NCBI GenBank assembly: GCA_020720455.1 | Contig: DYOQ01000007.1 | Coordinates: forward strand, 1 to 63,034 | Reading direction: 5' to 3' | Length of the DNA: 63,034 bases | DNA from: Bdellovibrio sp. | GTDB lineage: Bacteria > Bdellovibrionota > Bacteriovoracia > Bacteriovoracales > Bacteriovoracaceae | Translations under genes and position numbers: made by a program | Notes under the pieces: generated by a model | The model's database searches: none | Told to the model about the DNA's origin: nothing | What the model saw: the letters and a program-made list of their open reading frames with translations, nothing else | Shown here: one piece after another, positions 27,591-36,600 of the stretch | How the letters are laid out: each line of letters opens with the position of its first letter | How positions within the stretch are numbered: the stretch's first letter is position 1

Positions 27591-29216
27591 ATGCAAGATA
27601 TAAAAAAAATTTATCGTTTCGTTATAGCGGCCATTGGTGGGTCACTATATGCATTCGCATTTCCGACTAAAATTGGTTTCTTTTTTTTCCCTGGACAAAT
27701 TATTGGCCTAACACTGCTTCTTGCAATACTAATTCAACCAAATCCAAAGATAAGTTTAAAATCTTTGTTGATCTTAAATATCTTGCTTGGACTGGCCTTT
27801 TCATTTGGATATTACCAAACAGGATACTATTGGATTCCTTTTACCGTTCAAGAGTTTGGTAATCTTCATCCCCCTCTAAATTACATAGTGGGTATTTTAT
27901 TTGTTTTAGTCATCATGCCTCACTTAACTTTTTTTATCTGTATTGACTCTTTTTTGAAAAAAAGATTTTATCAATCTAAATTTATTCGGCCAATTACAGT
28001 TAGTGCTACAATTTTTACTCTGTTAGAATATTTTATCCCTCAACAATTTCCTGCTCATCTTGGACACCCTTGGATGCATCTAGCGCCCCATTTAGGCCTA
28101 GCTCCAATTTTTGGTTATTCCGTCTACTCATTTATCTCTGCTCTCTTTGCTTTTGCCATTGCTAAATTTGTTTTAGAAAGAAAACTGGATTTTTTTGGAA
28201 TTTTTACTGCGACAATACTATCTGTTTTAAGTTTTACTATCTCTTTGCCAGAAAATAAAATCGAAACTAAAAAAACTACAGCTGTCCGCATGGTTCAGGC
28301 CAACATTGGAAATTTTATGAAGGTCAACTCAGAACGTGGAGACGATACAAGCTTAAAAGAGATCTATCAACGCTATTATAATTTAAGTACTCACGGTAAC
28401 AACGTAGGTGAAAACAACTTTAAACCTGAACTGATCATCTGGCCTGAAACGGCGTTTCCTGAATTTATTAATAGCTCACTAGCAACGTTGGATCAATTGT
28501 ATACCCCAACACTACTTAGAGAGATTGTAAATCAAACAGGCGCTGAACTTTTCACTGGCGGGTATGAAGAGGCCAAATCTTTTGCTGGATCTGATTTTAA
28601 CTCACAATATAATGCTGCTTTTTTAATTTCTGCTCGTGGAGTATTAAAAGATTACTACTATAAAATAAAACTCATTCCATTTGGAGAAGGATTACCATTT
28701 GGCCCTTTAAACAGGTGGCTCAGTAATATCATTACAAACATATCATATTTTGCAAGCGGAGATAGATTCCCACTCTTTGAGACAAAGAATGGAGTCAATT
28801 TTTTTTCACTTATCTGTTATGAAGTACTCTTCCCATCTTTTGTCAGAGATTATTTAAATAGATTACAAGGAAACCCATCGTTCTTGATCAACTTAACCAA
28901 TGACTCTTGGTACGGTAACACCAGTGAACCTTTTCAGCATCTATTTCTCGCAAAATGGAGAGCGGTTGAGTTTAACATCCCGATGGCAAGAATGACCAAT
29001 ACTGGAATCACATCGGTTATTTATCCCGATGGACACGAGAGTGATCGAATTAAATATGGAGACACGGGTGCTCTTGATCTTGAGCTTGTAACATATGAAA
29101 GAAAAATAACTCTATTTCAAAAATTTGGGATTATAAATTTTCTTCTTTTAGCAACAATTACCATATTAGTTTCGCTACTTAAAATCCCTCTTTTAAAAGA
29201 TCGTGCAGACGTATAA
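27591..29216 (+). CDS. lnt: Apolipoprotein N-acyltransferase
   Basis: The 541-aa protein has an N-terminal multi-helix membrane domain (about residues 8-215) and a C-terminal nitrilase-like domain. The triad of the family is visible: E286 in IIWPETAFPE, K358 in YYKIKLIPFGE and C409 in SLICYEVLFP. Lnt adds the third acyl chain to the N-terminal Cys of lipoproteins in the outer face of the inner membrane, the last step of lipoprotein maturation. Many lipoproteins are encoded in this window. Its 3' end overlaps the convergent kdsD by 38 bases. Confidence 0.93.
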   Translation: MQDIKKIYRFVIAAIGGSLYAFAFPTKIGFFFFPGQIIGLTLLLAILIQPNPKISLKSLLILNILLGLAFSFGYYQTGYYWIPFTVQEFGNLHPPLNYIVGILFVLVIMPHLTFFICIDSFLKKRFYQSKFIRPITVSATIFTLLEYFIPQQFPAHLGHPWMHLAPHLGLAPIFGYSVYSFISALFAFAIAKFVLERKLDFFGIFTATILSVLSFTISLPENKIETKKTTAVRMVQANIGNFMKVNSERGDDTSLKEIYQRYYNLSTHGNNVGENNFKPELIIWPETAFPEFINSSLATLDQLYTPTLLREIVNQTGAELFTGGYEEAKSFAGSDFNSQYNAAFLISARGVLKDYYYKIKLIPFGEGLPFGPLNRWLSNIITNISYFASGDRFPLFETKNGVNFFSLICYEVLFPSFVRDYLNRLQGNPSFLINLTNDSWYGNTSEPFQHLFLAKWRAVEFNIPMARMTNTGITSVIYPDGHESDRIKYGDTGALDLELVTYERKITLFQKFGIINFLLLATITILVSLLKIPLLKDRADV

Positions 29217-30159
29217 ATCCAACAAATCTATTCTTATCTCGAATTACTGGTAAAACATAAATTTGACTCGCACGACGCTCCATCAACTCTAGAGCAAGGT
29301 ACGCAAGCTCACTCTCTCCAATTGAGATTGGAGATTTGGTCATAACCTCTTTTGCTTTAACTAAAAGGTTTGCTCCCCCTTTTGCAAAGTAACGCCTGAT
29401 ATCTCCTTCTACAATAATTCCCAACAAGTTTTCACTCTCATCAACAATTGCGGCCCCACCGACATTTTTTTGAGTCATTCCTAATAAGACCTCTTGTAAG
29501 GTTGCATCCTCTTTAAACATTGGTGTTTGATCAGCTCTCCACATCAAGTCTAAGACTCGCATTTTCAGTCTTTTGCCTAAAATCCCACCAGGATGGTTTG
29601 AGGCAAAATCCTCTTTGGAAATACCTATAAACTTTTCATAAACGACAGCTAATGCATCACCTACCGCAAGCGCTGTAGTAGTACTCGTTGTTGGTGCTTG
29701 ATTTTGCAAACAGGCCTCAGATTCAACATGACAATCAAATGAAAATTCACAATTCTTCGCTATCGGTGAATTAATATCTCCAAGGATGGCAAACCTCATC
29801 TCTTTTTCAATGGAAATAAATGGTAGAAGTTTTAAAATCTCTTCAGCTGTTCCAGATTTACTTATAAAACAGATCGCATCTCCAGCACAGATATTACCAA
29901 GGCCACCATGCAAGGCCTCGGTTGGATGAACAAAATATGATTTTTTTCCTAATGAGGAGAAAGTTGCTGCTAATTTTTCTGCAACAATTCCCGACTTCCC
30001 CACTCCACAAAAGATTAACGACCCACCACTCTGACTTAATCTCTTAAAGAGTTCCACCGTTTCTAGTACTAACTCTTTTGTCAATCGCCGACTGGCCATT
30101 TGTATAGAACTTGCCTCAAGTTCTAATACGTTTTTTGCAATTTGAAAATAATCTTCCAT
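29179..30159 (-). CDS. kdsD: Arabinose-5-phosphate isomerase (KdsD/GutQ type)
   Basis: The 326-aa protein has an N-terminal SIS sugar-isomerase domain (about 35-180; GVGKSGIVAEKLAATFSSLG, then HPTEALHGGLG and SKSGTAEE) and two CBS domains (about 205-260 and 270-325). This is the standard layout of KdsD, which makes arabinose 5-phosphate from ribulose 5-phosphate, the first committed step towards KDO in lipopolysaccharide. The gene is not next to other kds genes here. It is convergent with and overlaps lnt. Confidence 0.92.
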   Translation of the reverse strand: MEDYFQIAKNVLELEASSIQMASRRLTKELVLETVELFKRLSQSGGSLIFCGVGKSGIVAEKLAATFSSLGKKSYFVHPTEALHGGLGNICAGDAICFISKSGTAEEILKLLPFISIEKEMRFAILGDINSPIAKNCEFSFDCHVESEACLQNQAPTTSTTTALAVGDALAVVYEKFIGISKEDFASNHPGGILGKRLKMRVLDLMWRADQTPMFKEDATLQEVLLGMTQKNVGGAAIVDESENLLGIIVEGDIRRYFAKGGANLLVKAKEVMTKSPISIGESELAYLALELMERRASQIYVLPVIRDKNRFVGFIRLHDLLKEGF

Positions 30160-30231
30160 ACTATACCAAACCTATGATGACAGCTACTGCCCTTCTAGAC
30201 CACAATACTAAAAAAGGTTATCATAATAGTT

Positions 30232-30765
30232 ATGAGTTTAAAAAATATTTATAAAATTATACCCATAATTCTTATTACGATCGCTACATTATCCTGCACT
30301 TCATACAAACAGTTCCAATATATTGTAGAAGAGTTTGAAATGCCATCCCAGATTTACAAAGCAGATTACAACCTAACATGGAAAGCTACTGAAAAAGTGA
30401 TGAATGAGTACGAAACTCCTGTTAGAGACCAAGAGGCAGGCATAATCTCAACGAGCTGGATCGACAACACAATTGAACTAAATTTTACTGACTCATTTGG
30501 AGGTAGTGATACTGCAAAAGCTGCAAAATTTAAAATTTTATTAAATGTTGTAAAAGGGTATAGCGGATCAAAAGAGGTTACCAAAGTGACCATATTTAAA
30601 CGTCAGCTAGTCGAGTACGATTTTCTCCAAGGATACAAAGAGCAGCACTCAGATGGAATCTTAGAAAAGACAATTCTATATAGAATTGGAGTAGTCCTCA
30701 AAAATGATCAAGAGCTTCAGAAAATTGATAAGAAGCGGATGGAAGAAGCTGCCGAATCTTTCTAG
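30232..30765 (+). CDS. Lipoprotein of unknown function (BamC-like pattern)
   Basis: The 177-aa product has a lipobox (TLSC, Cys22) and a mature part with a mixed alpha/beta pattern: YKADYNLTWKATEKVMNEY, then an acidic strand region, GIISTSWIDNT and a long amphipathic C-terminal helix. The combination of a lipidated N terminus with a W..a...v...Y motif followed by G.I.T.W recalls BamC/DUF-type outer-membrane assembly lipoproteins, but similarity is slight, so I leave it unnamed. It is divergent from kdsD. Its stop codon lies in a CTAG palindrome that also supplies the stop of the convergent HEAT-repeat gene. Confidence 0.62.
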   Translation: MSLKNIYKIIPIILITIATLSCTSYKQFQYIVEEFEMPSQIYKADYNLTWKATEKVMNEYETPVRDQEAGIISTSWIDNTIELNFTDSFGGSDTAKAAKFKILLNVVKGYSGSKEVTKVTIFKRQLVEYDFLQGYKEQHSDGILEKTILYRIGVVLKNDQELQKIDKKRMEEAAESF

Positions 30766-31541
30766 ATCGCAGTTTCAGGAAGCGCCAACTGCTGCCAAAA
30801 ACGTTGTTTTAATTGCATCGTTGTTTTAGGAGATTTTTTACCAACTATCTCTTCAAGAGCGTAATCAATATCTTCATGAATATCTTTATATTTCTCTTTT
30901 TGAATCATAGCAAGTAATGGCCTCTTGGCCTTTCCAAACTTTAATAAACCCACCGTTCTAACAATAGATTTAACAATGTGTGCTCTTTTTGTTGTTTTAG
31001 TTCCTGTATGGTAATTTTTTTTATCATAAAGCATCGCCCATACATTTGGAGCGAACTCTTTTAAATTAAGCCTCGAAATATTATCCAGCGCCTGCGACCT
31101 AACAATCATTGAGTTATCATTTAATAAATTTGCATACTGCTTCCCATAATTTTTTTGTGAGAGCGCTAACAAAGTTTTTAAACTCGCCATTCTCATCACC
31201 CAATTTGGATGTTCTAAAAATTTTGCGATAAATGGCCCAGACTTTTTACCCATAATTTTTCCAAGCATAAATGTAGCAACCCATCTATTCTTTCCAGGAA
31301 ACTTATCGCTCTTCATCACTTTGATTAGAACAGGCACCGCCTTACCATTAAGGGCAAGCGTCTCTTTTCTTAACTCTTTAATGCCATCTTTTCCAGTATG
31401 ATTCTTTTCATATAAAGCAACCAATTTTTTGTGAACGACATCTCCGGAACCAAAACTCTCCACATTTTTTTCAGCTGGCCTAATTGCAGCATCAACAGAA
31501 AGAACGGCAAGTAAAGCTACCAGTGACATAACAATTTTCAT
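30762..31541 (-). CDS. Periplasmic HEAT-repeat protein
   Basis: The start is placed at ATG 31541, preceded by GAGGAATTGAT and giving a clean signal peptide (KIVMSLVALLAVLSVDAA); an ATG 27 bases upstream gives a poorer N terminus. The 259-aa mature protein is made of helical HEAT-like repeats (ALNGKAVPVLIKVMKSD, LGKIMGKKSGPFIAKFLEHP, NWVMRMASLKTLLAL, SMIVRSQALDNISRL). Such proteins are protein-protein scaffolds. It begins 30 bases after the coiled-coil membrane protein gene, so the two are probably co-expressed and may work together in the envelope. Function unknown. Confidence 0.72.
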   Translation of the reverse strand: MKIVMSLVALLAVLSVDAAIRPAEKNVESFGSGDVVHKKLVALYEKNHTGKDGIKELRKETLALNGKAVPVLIKVMKSDKFPGKNRWVATFMLGKIMGKKSGPFIAKFLEHPNWVMRMASLKTLLALSQKNYGKQYANLLNDNSMIVRSQALDNISRLNLKEFAPNVWAMLYDKKNYHTGTKTTKRAHIVKSIVRTVGLLKFGKAKRPLLAMIQKEKYKDIHEDIDYALEEIVGKKSPKTTMQLKQRFWQQLALPETAI

Positions 31542-31571
31542 ATCAATTCCTCGATGTAGAGTTATCATTAA

Positions 31572-32507
31572 TTAACCTAGCATCTTTTCAAATTCACTTA
31601 GTAAATCGTCTGCTGATTTTTGGCAAGATCCATCAGGAGGCGGAGCTGGATCTAGTGCTGGTGCTGCGGCAGGAGCAGCTAGCTTTGTGCTCTTGCTATC
31701 TTGAATAGCTGCTGCCATCGCAGCTTCTAAATCCTCTTCAGGAGCGACAGGTTCTGGAGCTGGTTTTATTGCCGCAGGAGGTACCACAGCATCAGCAACA
31801 ACTAATGTTCCACCGGCATCGGCCAAAGCTTTTTTCAATGACTCATTCTCTTGTTGTAATTTTTTCAAATTAGCAAGATCTTCTTCAATTATTCCATACT
31901 CCATCAATCTCTCTTTTAACTCATCTCTTTCTTTTGTAACAACTGCTATCTCTTTCTTTAAAACCTCATCACCTGAACTATTTTTCACAGCGGCAAGAGA
32001 GGATTCCGCAGATGTCAATTTTTTCTTCGCATCATCTAATTCCAATCTTAATGACTTAGTTTCTTCACTAGCAGAAGCAGATTTTGCGTTTTGCAAATCC
32101 TTAAGCTTTCTCTCTAAATCCCTAATCGTTGCATCTTTGTCTGCTAACAGTGACTGAACTGCCGCAAGCTCCGCTCTCTTTTGGTTTAACTCCTGAATTG
32201 TCACTTGATCAGCAGTAATGTGGCCAACCGCTAAGTTTTGAACCGGCATCACAGAAGGAATTCCACTTCCAACATCACTCCCACCACCTCTAAACAGAGA
32301 GGATTTTAGCGCTGATGAGTTTTGAATAATTGAATCCAGATAATTTTTTACAACACTTGCAGGAATTTGATGAGAGAGATCGTGATACCTCTTTCTGTTG
32401 TATAACCAGTACGCAATAAAAGCTACTAGCACCATTCCTGAGAGCGAACTTGATATAACCAAGGCCTCAACTGAAAAATTTGAAAGATAATAAATTATAT
32501 CGTCTAT
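31572..32507 (-). CDS. Membrane-anchored coiled-coil protein; possible AUA start
   Basis: The predicted product has one N-terminal membrane helix, then a 140-residue coiled coil (about 80-230, many Glu/Lys/Leu heptads), a Pro/Ala-rich linker (PPAAIKPAPEPVAPEE) and a short C-terminal helix (SADDLLSEFEKMLG) that could be a docking peptide. The start is the odd point: a perfect AAGGAG stands 6 bases before an in-frame ATA at 32505-32507, while the first conventional start, TTG 32462, has only a crowded GAGG, and an in-frame stop precedes the ATA by two codons. With ATA the protein has 311 aa, with TTG 296. It is co-directional with the HEAT-repeat gene. No family is recognised. Confidence 0.6.
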   Translation of the reverse strand: MDDIIYYLSNFSVEALVISSSLSGMVLVAFIAYWLYNRKRYHDLSHQIPASVVKNYLDSIIQNSSALKSSLFRGGGSDVGSGIPSVMPVQNLAVGHITADQVTIQELNQKRAELAAVQSLLADKDATIRDLERKLKDLQNAKSASASEETKSLRLELDDAKKKLTSAESSLAAVKNSSGDEVLKKEIAVVTKERDELKERLMEYGIIEEDLANLKKLQQENESLKKALADAGGTLVVADAVVPPAAIKPAPEPVAPEEDLEAAMAAAIQDSKSTKLAAPAAAPALDPAPPPDGSCQKSADDLLSEFEKMLG

Positions 32508-32572
32508 GACCTACTCCTTCCTTGGAACTAAGATACTTATACTCTAATTATACTTGGCCACCTAGATCGCTG

Positions 32573-34504
32573 TCAAGTACGTTGCTCTTTATCTTTTTCT
32601 TTAGTTTTCATTGGCAATAAAACAGTGACCTTTGTCCCTTCATTAATTGCACTCTCAATTCTTATTAATCCCCTACTGGCCCTGACTATTCCAAGTACTG
32701 CTGCCATTCCTAGCCCTCTTCCTGTAAACCTTGTCGTAAAGAACGGATCATAGATCCTTTCTTTTACCGTTTCATCCATTCCACACCCATTGTCGATGAT
32801 ATCTATAGAACAGTACATCCCTTCAACTAACCCCTCTTTATCAAATGGAGGTTCAAATGAGCTTGCAAGACAGACAACTCCACTCACTCTCACATTAATT
32901 CTTCCAGCTGGAAAATCACCAATAGCATCTACACTGTTTGTAAAAAGAGCAATAACAACCTGCTTTAGTCTGCTAATGTCAGTTTCAACAAAATAGTGCT
33001 CTTTATCCGCTACTATGCTAGTAATAATATTATCTGGAGCATACGAGCGAAGAATTGAATCTAACTCTTGCAGTAACTCACCAACATCAATAACCTCTTT
33101 ATGCATTGGTGAGTGGCCTACAAAGAGTAACATATTCTCTGTGACCTCAGCAGACTTCCATGCTGCATCTTCTGCCTGTTTTAAGTGTTTAGCAATTACT
33201 TCGTTATTTGGATCAATTAACCTCATCGCTTTTTTGATATTATTTATTACGACTGTTAGCCTATTATTAAAATTGTGGGCCATCGATGTGGCCATGGCCA
33301 TCAACCCCTCCATCTTTTGTGACTTTAGTATCTGTTGATATAAACGATGTTTCTCTGTCATATCCCTATTAGATATCCTGATACCAATCCACTCTCCGTC
33401 ACCATTAAAAACTGCTCTAGACATTCTCGATATCCAGTGTTGCTTACCAGATTTATCAATAATTTTAAAATCTATCGTGCTGATTAAATCGTTGTTTGCA
33501 AAACCTGCATTTAAACTCTCTCTCATATGAACGCTAACTCTATCAATATCGTCTGGGTGGACTAAATTTAAGAATAGATCTGGCGACTTAAGAAACTCAT
33601 TTTGCCGGTGGCCACTAATCGCTTCACAAGCAAGTGAGATGTAGTTGACCTTACCATCAGGTGAGACTAACTCTTCCCAATCACACGTGTAATCTAGCAA
33701 GAGCCTAAATTTTTCTTCGGTGTCCACTAACCTCTTATACGCAAGTTCATGTTCATTTCTAACAAACCGGTAATGAACAACACCAAGAAAAATTAGTAAT
33801 AGCCCACTAAGAAAAATAATGATGTGAAAAGTAAGCATTCCCGCATTATCATTTAGAACGCTAGCGTTAATAGTTTCAGTATTAACAGCAGCACTAATCC
33901 CTCCAGCTAACTTGCCGTCAGCAGCATCAGTTCCGTTATGACACTTTAAACATTTTTGTCTGAAATAGACCGGAGTCATCGCTCTAAATGCATTTTTGCC
34001 ACCAAATGGAGCATACTCGAAAATTGGACTACTTCCACTTCCGTTGATAAAACGCTCCAGCGCATGTTTTTCCCACTCATCTGGACGGTTCATTGAGTTA
34101 AGGGGAACAACTCCTGACAAATGGTTATATATTCCAAAATTAATCATTAACTCTTCATTTAAAAGTTTAACGAAATATGTTCCGGGAATAAAAACGAGCT
34201 TACCTCCATTTTCAGTTTTAACTACACTTAAATCACTTGGGACATACTTACTTGGAATAGCGTGTGGCCCAAGTTTTGCGTAAATGCCACCAACTCTACC
34301 GGCCCAGTTAATCACTGTTTGCTGCATGTTAATCATCGTCTTTGTTTGCCACTCGAGAATTGTTCTATTTTTCTCCTCTTCAATATTCATATGCCAGACC
34401 AAAGAAAAAATAGTAACAGCAGTTAGCATTGCAATTGCCAACAAACCGTAAACATAAATAGCGTAATGTTTAAAAATATTTTTCATATTATTCATATTAT
34501 TCAT
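32573..34504 (-). CDS. Membrane sensor histidine kinase with haem c (DUF3365/Tll0287-like) and PAS domains
   Basis: The 643-aa protein has a first membrane helix (about 14-37), a periplasmic DUF3365-like domain with a haem c motif CLKCH (C185-H189), a second helix (about 222-242), a PAS domain (about 262-385, ending ISNRDMTEK), a HisKA-type dimerisation helix with H410 in SMAHNFNNRL, and a HATPase domain with DNGCGMDE and GRGLGM. The periplasmic haem probably senses redox state, oxygen or NO. No receiver domain or adjacent response regulator is present, so it is an orphan kinase. The N terminus begins with the repeat MNNMNNMKN, which makes the exact start ambiguous. Confidence 0.88.
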   Translation of the reverse strand: MNNMNNMKNIFKHYAIYVYGLLAIAMLTAVTIFSLVWHMNIEEEKNRTILEWQTKTMINMQQTVINWAGRVGGIYAKLGPHAIPSKYVPSDLSVVKTENGGKLVFIPGTYFVKLLNEELMINFGIYNHLSGVVPLNSMNRPDEWEKHALERFINGSGSSPIFEYAPFGGKNAFRAMTPVYFRQKCLKCHNGTDAADGKLAGGISAAVNTETINASVLNDNAGMLTFHIIIFLSGLLLIFLGVVHYRFVRNEHELAYKRLVDTEEKFRLLLDYTCDWEELVSPDGKVNYISLACEAISGHRQNEFLKSPDLFLNLVHPDDIDRVSVHMRESLNAGFANNDLISTIDFKIIDKSGKQHWISRMSRAVFNGDGEWIGIRISNRDMTEKHRLYQQILKSQKMEGLMAMATSMAHNFNNRLTVVINNIKKAMRLIDPNNEVIAKHLKQAEDAAWKSAEVTENMLLFVGHSPMHKEVIDVGELLQELDSILRSYAPDNIITSIVADKEHYFVETDISRLKQVVIALFTNSVDAIGDFPAGRINVRVSGVVCLASSFEPPFDKEGLVEGMYCSIDIIDNGCGMDETVKERIYDPFFTTRFTGRGLGMAAVLGIVRASRGLIRIESAINEGTKVTVLLPMKTKEKDKEQRT

Positions 34505-34597
34505 ATATACAAACTATATTGTAACAGGATGCAAGAAACGAACAACAGTCGAAAATTTCCTATCGACAAAATTTCAGACTATTTTGCACGGATAATT

Positions 34598-35812
34598 TCA
34601 CAGATACCAATCTGGCATTTCAAAAGCGGAACCACTAAATTTATTTCCAGTAGCTTGATCTTTAATTACCCTCTTTAAAACAAAATCAAAGAGTAGCGGA
34701 TTAAAAGAGTATATCTCGTTCACTAGCTCACGCTCTTTCTCTGTAAGAAATCCCATATCAACCAATTTACCTGTTTTATAAATAATATTGACTCCAGGAA
34801 GTGGATAATCACTGCCATTTAACAATCTTTTATGAAAGTGTTGCCTTGATAAAATATCCTTCAAGTGATCCACTCTTGTATGAATAGTTATTCCAGAGAT
34901 ATCACCAAAAAGCAGTCCCTCATACTTTGGTTCCTCCATCATTTTAATGAACAGTTTATAACAACTCTCAACTCTACCTGGATTATCAAGGTCATCACAA
35001 TCTCCAAGAGATGCCATATGGGCCACAATAACTTTAACTCCTAGATCAAGAGGAAGCCTAAGCAACATTGGATTTCCTAATGCTTGAGATTCTTCACCAT
35101 CGACAGCTTTTTCTTCACCACCATGAGATAAAAGTGTAACCTTTAACTCCTTCATCACTTGATAAAAAGGTATTAACGCTTTATCGGCAGGATTAATGCC
35201 TTGTGAATTTGGCAACCATTTAAGTTTATTAATTCCTTTTCCCGCCCACTTCTTTAGTTCAGAAATAGCATCTTTTCTATATGGATTTATGGACATGACT
35301 GGAACAAAACGATCCCTATATTTTTCAGAAAGCTCATACACGTACTCATTAGGAACATAGAATGTTGATCTTTCAGCATCAACCATTCCATTTTTATGAT
35401 AAAAATAATCAAAGGCAAGAATATGCATTTTAAACTTAGGCCCAAACGGAGTTGCTAACTTTAATAACCTTTCGACATATTGTTGATCGGCAATTTCATC
35501 ATCGGTTACACCTGAAGCGCTCATATAGACGTGATACTGAATTCGGCGATAAAAATCCCAACCAGAAGTCATTGAAGGATTGATCCATACGCCACTATTT
35601 CCTGTTCCAATTCCGGCCAAATGAGTATGCATATCGGCGAGCCTACTCTTATCAACACCTTTAAACGAATCTTCTACCAAATCTCTTGCCTCTGCGCTAA
35701 GCATTCCCATCTCAAGCGGATCGTGTCTAAAATTTCCACCAATTGGCCTAACAAGTAGCGTACAACCAACCATAAAAGCAATCAGGAGTATCCAAACATA
35801 TCTAATTTTCAT
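34598..35812 (-). CDS. Metal-dependent amidohydrolase-family lipoprotein (TIM barrel)
   Basis: The 404-aa product has a lipobox (FMVGC, Cys16) and then a TIM-barrel hydrolase of the amidohydrolase_2 kind: DMHTHLAG (metal His pair), KLKWLPNSQGINP, LLSHGGEE, VIVAHMASLG (metal His) and LLNGSDYPLPG (catalytic Asp). Relatives are decarboxylases and hydrolases; the substrate here is not deducible. Anchoring of such an enzyme as a lipoprotein is uncommon and places it in the periplasm or on the outer membrane. It follows the outer-membrane protein gene at 35833-36597 by 20 bases on the same strand, suggesting co-expression. Confidence 0.74.
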   Translation of the reverse strand: MKIRYVWILLIAFMVGCTLLVRPIGGNFRHDPLEMGMLSAEARDLVEDSFKGVDKSRLADMHTHLAGIGTGNSGVWINPSMTSGWDFYRRIQYHVYMSASGVTDDEIADQQYVERLLKLATPFGPKFKMHILAFDYFYHKNGMVDAERSTFYVPNEYVYELSEKYRDRFVPVMSINPYRKDAISELKKWAGKGINKLKWLPNSQGINPADKALIPFYQVMKELKVTLLSHGGEEKAVDGEESQALGNPMLLRLPLDLGVKVIVAHMASLGDCDDLDNPGRVESCYKLFIKMMEEPKYEGLLFGDISGITIHTRVDHLKDILSRQHFHKRLLNGSDYPLPGVNIIYKTGKLVDMGFLTEKERELVNEIYSFNPLLFDFVLKRVIKDQATGNKFSGSAFEMPDWYL

Positions 35813-35832
35813 AGAGATAAATCCTTACTTAT

Positions 35833-36597
35833 TTAAAATAGAGTCAAACCTTTTGCGCCATTATACTTGATATTTATAATAGATGTCATGCTCGTTGGAA
35901 AATAATCGCTCTTAATCATCCCCACCCCTACAGTATAGGCCCACGTCCCTCTTTTAAGTGATAAAAAAAATACTGACATTTCTGATTTACCACCGAGACG
36001 ATCCATCTCATTATGTTGGCTTAAAATACCTACTGAGAATCTATCGTTTAAATCATGCCCTATCACCGAGGTTAAAACTATCCGTTCATCACCACCTTGC
36101 TGTCCAAGTAACAATGCTTGTTCATCAACAAACACTCTATCTTTTTTCCCTAGAGTTAATTTCTCAACCCCTAATTTTTCTAGCACATAAACATTTTTAA
36201 ATCTTAGTCCAAGCTTCGCACCATAATGTTTTCTTGTTAAACTCCCATCGCAAGCATAGGTGTCGCAATCGAACTTATGTAAATCCTTGCTACTTCTTGC
36301 ATAATAATCTGCCCCACCCCAAAATCCTAAAAAAGAGATTGGGAAAATCTCTAAAACACCGCCGGCCGAATTAATAAGGACACTTGTTCGCACATTGGTT
36401 GCCAACCGAACATAACCGTAATTGACACTACTCTCATCACCCCAGGTTTTTAGACTCTTACCAACAACTCCTGTCGTGTAAAATCCTCGAGGCAACGTTC
36501 TCGCTAAAGTATCAACTGAATAGTCGACACTGGCAACTGCGGTAAAACCTATACAAATAGAGCTCGCCAAGATTAAAAAAAATAGAACTTTATTCAT
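35833..36597 (-). CDS. Putative outer-membrane beta-barrel protein, unknown
   Basis: The 254-aa product has a signal peptide (to about TAVASVD) and amphipathic strands ending in Phe (AKGLTLF), the outer-membrane barrel signature. Two Cys in a loop (FDCDTYACDG) could form a disulfide. It starts 3 bases after the aminotransferase gene and precedes the amidohydrolase lipoprotein, all on one strand. I recognise no family; the predicted size would suit an 8- to 12-strand barrel. Confidence 0.6.
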   Translation of the reverse strand: MNKVLFFLILASSICIGFTAVASVDYSVDTLARTLPRGFYTTGVVGKSLKTWGDESSVNYGYVRLATNVRTSVLINSAGGVLEIFPISFLGFWGGADYYARSSKDLHKFDCDTYACDGSLTRKHYGAKLGLRFKNVYVLEKLGVEKLTLGKKDRVFVDEQALLLGQQGGDERIVLTSVIGHDLNDRFSVGILSQHNEMDRLGGKSEMSVFFLSLKRGTWAYTVGVGMIKSDYFPTSMTSIINIKYNGAKGLTLF

Positions 36598-36600
36598 TAA

